From Bradyrhizobium sp. LMTR 3 (GTDB taxonomy: Bacteria > Pseudomonadota > Alphaproteobacteria > Rhizobiales > Xanthobacteraceae), in contig NZ_MAXC01000022.1 in NCBI RefSeq assembly GCF_001693485.1, forward strand, positions 1-34,889: a DNA stretch of 34,889 nucleotides. Direction: 5' to 3'. Made by a program: the position numbers and the translations under genes. Below the pieces are notes generated by a model. It was given only the letters and a program-made list of their open reading frames with translations. It did not search any database and was not told the origin of the DNA. This document shows, piece after piece, positions 33,343 through 34,889 of the stretch (the first letter of the stretch is position 1; the number at the start of each line of letters is the position of its first letter).

Positions 33343-34889
33343 CTACGAGAAGTGGAAGTCGTGACTATTGATGGCGCCCAGTTTGGTGTTCTTTAACGTC
33401 ACCGAGTTGTCCGCATCAGCCGAGATGACGACGTCTTGGCCTACCTGCGTTGCATGGGCGAGAACGCTCGCGAAACTGTCGAAGACGCTCTTGCTGAACT
33501 GAACCACATCGTGGGACCGTCCATATGTACCGAAATCCTTGACGACGTCGTTCCCGAAGTTCGGCGCAAATACGAAGGTGTCAGCGCCTCCATTCCCAAC
33601 GAAAAGGTCATCGCCAGAGGTACTCGTCAGCGTATTGCTTCCTGTCGAGCCGAGGATCGCATTGCCCGAAGTGCCAACAACCTGACCGGTGCTATCGATC
33701 TGCTTGGCAGTATACGTATGCACCGTGTCGGATACGGCGGACGATGTCTTGAAGGACCAGCTGCCGTCGGCAGCCGTATTCACCGTTCCCAGCGATGCGT
33801 TGCCGTCGTACAGCTTGATCTGGCTGTTGGCATCGGCGACGCCTTTGATCGTGACGATGTCGCTCCAGTTCTTGTACATGGTGGTCAAATCGACGGACGA
33901 AGTCGGCGCAGGTGCACTGGAAGTACCGATCTGTCCGTCACTATTGAGATCCTGATGGAAGCTCGTCTCGAGCAATTTAAGGCCATAGTTCGTACCCGAC
34001 ACGGCGCCGCCCGACGCGGAGCCGGTCAGGGCGCTGACATGGGAAACGTAGTTGCCGTTGTTGTCGGTGTTCCAGGCCGTGTACTGACCGGTGCTCGCCT
34101 CCTTCCAGGCAACCTGATAGCCCGTCGCCGTCTTCTCCGCACCGATCGGCGTCCAGGTGCCATCTTGCCCATCCACAAAATCCGCACCGCCATACTTCAA
34201 CGTGGGGCCGGATCCGCTGCTGCTGTTGAGGTAATATTTGCCGCCGCTCTCAACGAGACTTGTCGTACCAGCCGACTCGACGACTTGCTCACCCGGAGTT
34301 GGCGATGGCGACGTCCCACTGATCGCACTGCTAACCGACTGCGAGGCGGCGCTGACATTGCCGGCCACGTCGGCAGCCTTGGCCGTCAGCGCGTGCGTGC
34401 CGGTCGACAAGGCGTTTGTCGTAACGCTCCAGGCCCCGGTCGAGTTTGTTGTCCCCGTTCCGACCACCGTGGTCCCTTCGTAGACCGTGACCGTGCTGTT
34501 GGCCTCGGCGGTCCCGGACAGCTTGACCTGATTGGTATTGACGATGGCGTTGCTGCTCAGGACCGGAGCAGTCGGCGCCACCGTGTCCACCGTCACGGTC
34601 ATCGCACCGGACGCGGCGCTGACCTGACCGCTCGAATTGGTCGCGGTCGCGGTCAGCACATGCTTGGCGTTGGTCAGGACCGAGGTGATGTAGTCCCAGC
34701 TCCCGGTCGAACTGGCGGTCGTCGTGCCGATCTGGGTCGAGCCATCGTAAATCTTGATGGTACTGTTGGCGGCAGCGGTACCCTTGAGCTGGAGGGTATT
34801 ATCACTGGTGATGCCATCGCCGGCCGCTCCGGTGTCGTTCGAGAACGACGCGATGGTCGGCGTCGCCGGTGTGGCCGGGGGCGCCGAGG
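33343..34889 (-). CDS. Ig-like repeat/RTX type I-secreted protein, C-terminal part (cut by window edge)
   Basis: The frame is open to the right edge, leaving the last 514 residues of a longer protein; no start is in the window. The domains are: Ig-like repeat 1 (about 10-101), repeat 2 (103-188), a W/G/N-rich segment (about 200-322) with LKYGGADFVDGQDGTWTPIGAE and SFHQDLNSDGQIG (an EF-hand-like Ca loop), and Ig-like repeat 3 (330-412). A C-terminal RTX-type calcium motif, SGDDLFVGNGGADTFVFAPNFGNDVVKDF (424-452), is followed by an uncleaved beta-rich tail. The Ig repeats share the pattern GTA-AN-S-T-I/V-Y-x-G-S/T...G-W/S. The C-terminal layout is that of type I secretion substrates, so the exporter at 19696-23324 is a candidate. 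Adhesion or biofilm function is likely but inferred. Confidence 0.85.
   Translation of the reverse strand, partial: SAPPATPATPTIASFSNDTGAAGDGITSDNTLQLKGTAAANSTIKIYDGSTQIGTTTASSTGSWDYITSVLTNAKHVLTATATNSSGQVSAASGAMTVTVDTVAPTAPVLSSNAIVNTNQVKLSGTAEANSTVTVYEGTTVVGTGTTNSTGAWSVTTNALSTGTHALTAKAADVAGNVSAASQSVSSAISGTSPSPTPGEQVVESAGTTSLVESGGKYYLNSSSGSGPTLKYGGADFVDGQDGTWTPIGAEKTATGYQVAWKEASTGQYTAWNTDNNGNYVSHVSALTGSASGGAVSGTNYGLKLLETSFHQDLNSDGQIGTSSAPAPTSSVDLTTMYKNWSDIVTIKGVADANSQIKLYDGNASLGTVNTAADGSWSFKTSSAVSDTVHTYTAKQIDSTGQVVGTSGNAILGSTGSNTLTSTSGDDLFVGNGGADTFVFAPNFGNDVVKDFGTYGRSHDVVQFSKSVFDSFASVLAHATQVGQDVVISADADNSVTLKNTKLGAINSHDFHFS

Overview
The window reads as an exopolysaccharide (EPS) locus with an attached type I secretion system, from a GC-rich alphaproteobacterium. 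A Bradyrhizobium-like member of the Rhizobiales is my best guess. That guess rests on the rhizobial-type H-NS-like proteins (W-S-G-R-G-K-x-P-R-W motif), the PssD/PssE-type split glycosyltransferase, the Ig-like/RTX secreted protein with a W-rich domain, and short AT-rich promoter islands in otherwise GC-rich DNA. It is an inference from family resemblance, not a database result.

Layout. (a) 1-3732: two related right-handed beta-helix proteins, one cut by the left edge and one with a signal peptide, flank a family 2 glycosyltransferase. (b) 3794-8822, minus strand: a glycosyltransferase-like/methyltransferase fusion, a GT4 enzyme, a polysaccharide deacetylase and an O-antigen ligase/polymerase-like membrane protein. 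(c) 9100-10398, plus strand: a lone divergent GT4 enzyme. (d) 10497-19452, minus strand: a Gfo/Idh/MocA oxidoreductase, a Wzx-type flippase, a hexapeptide acyltransferase, a DegT aminotransferase, an epimerase, a GT2, a PssD/PssE pair and a second DegT aminotransferase. (e) 19696-23613, minus strand: a small protein, a type I secretion ABC exporter with a degenerate C39 domain, and its HlyD-type adaptor. (f) 24588-30296, plus strand: Wzc-type tyrosine autokinase, Wza-type export lipoprotein and WbaP/WcaJ-type initiating sugar transferase. (g) 30711-32179: two divergent H-NS-like regulators. (h) 32773-34889: a small secreted protein, a strong bidirectional hairpin, and the C-terminal part of an Ig-repeat/RTX protein that runs off the right edge.

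How it works together (inferred). The WbaP-like enzyme loads the first sugar on undecaprenyl phosphate. Four to six glycosyltransferases extend the unit. The oxidoreductase, aminotransferase, acyltransferase and epimerase make amino-sugar precursors. Wzx flips and the Wzy-like protein polymerises the unit, and Wzc/Wza control length and export. The deacetylase, methyltransferase domain and beta-helix proteins could modify the product. The type I exporter probably secretes adhesin-like or glycan-active proteins such as the Ig/RTX protein.

The most interesting non-coding signal is a recurrent 7-mer, ATTTAA(A/T), found about 17 times on either strand in the AT-rich intergenic islands. In several places it lies in or beside the predicted -35/-10 elements. 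It may be a shared operator for a locus-wide regulator, possibly H-NS-like or MucR/Ros-like. I saw no tRNA, rRNA, CRISPR array, insertion sequence or phage gene.
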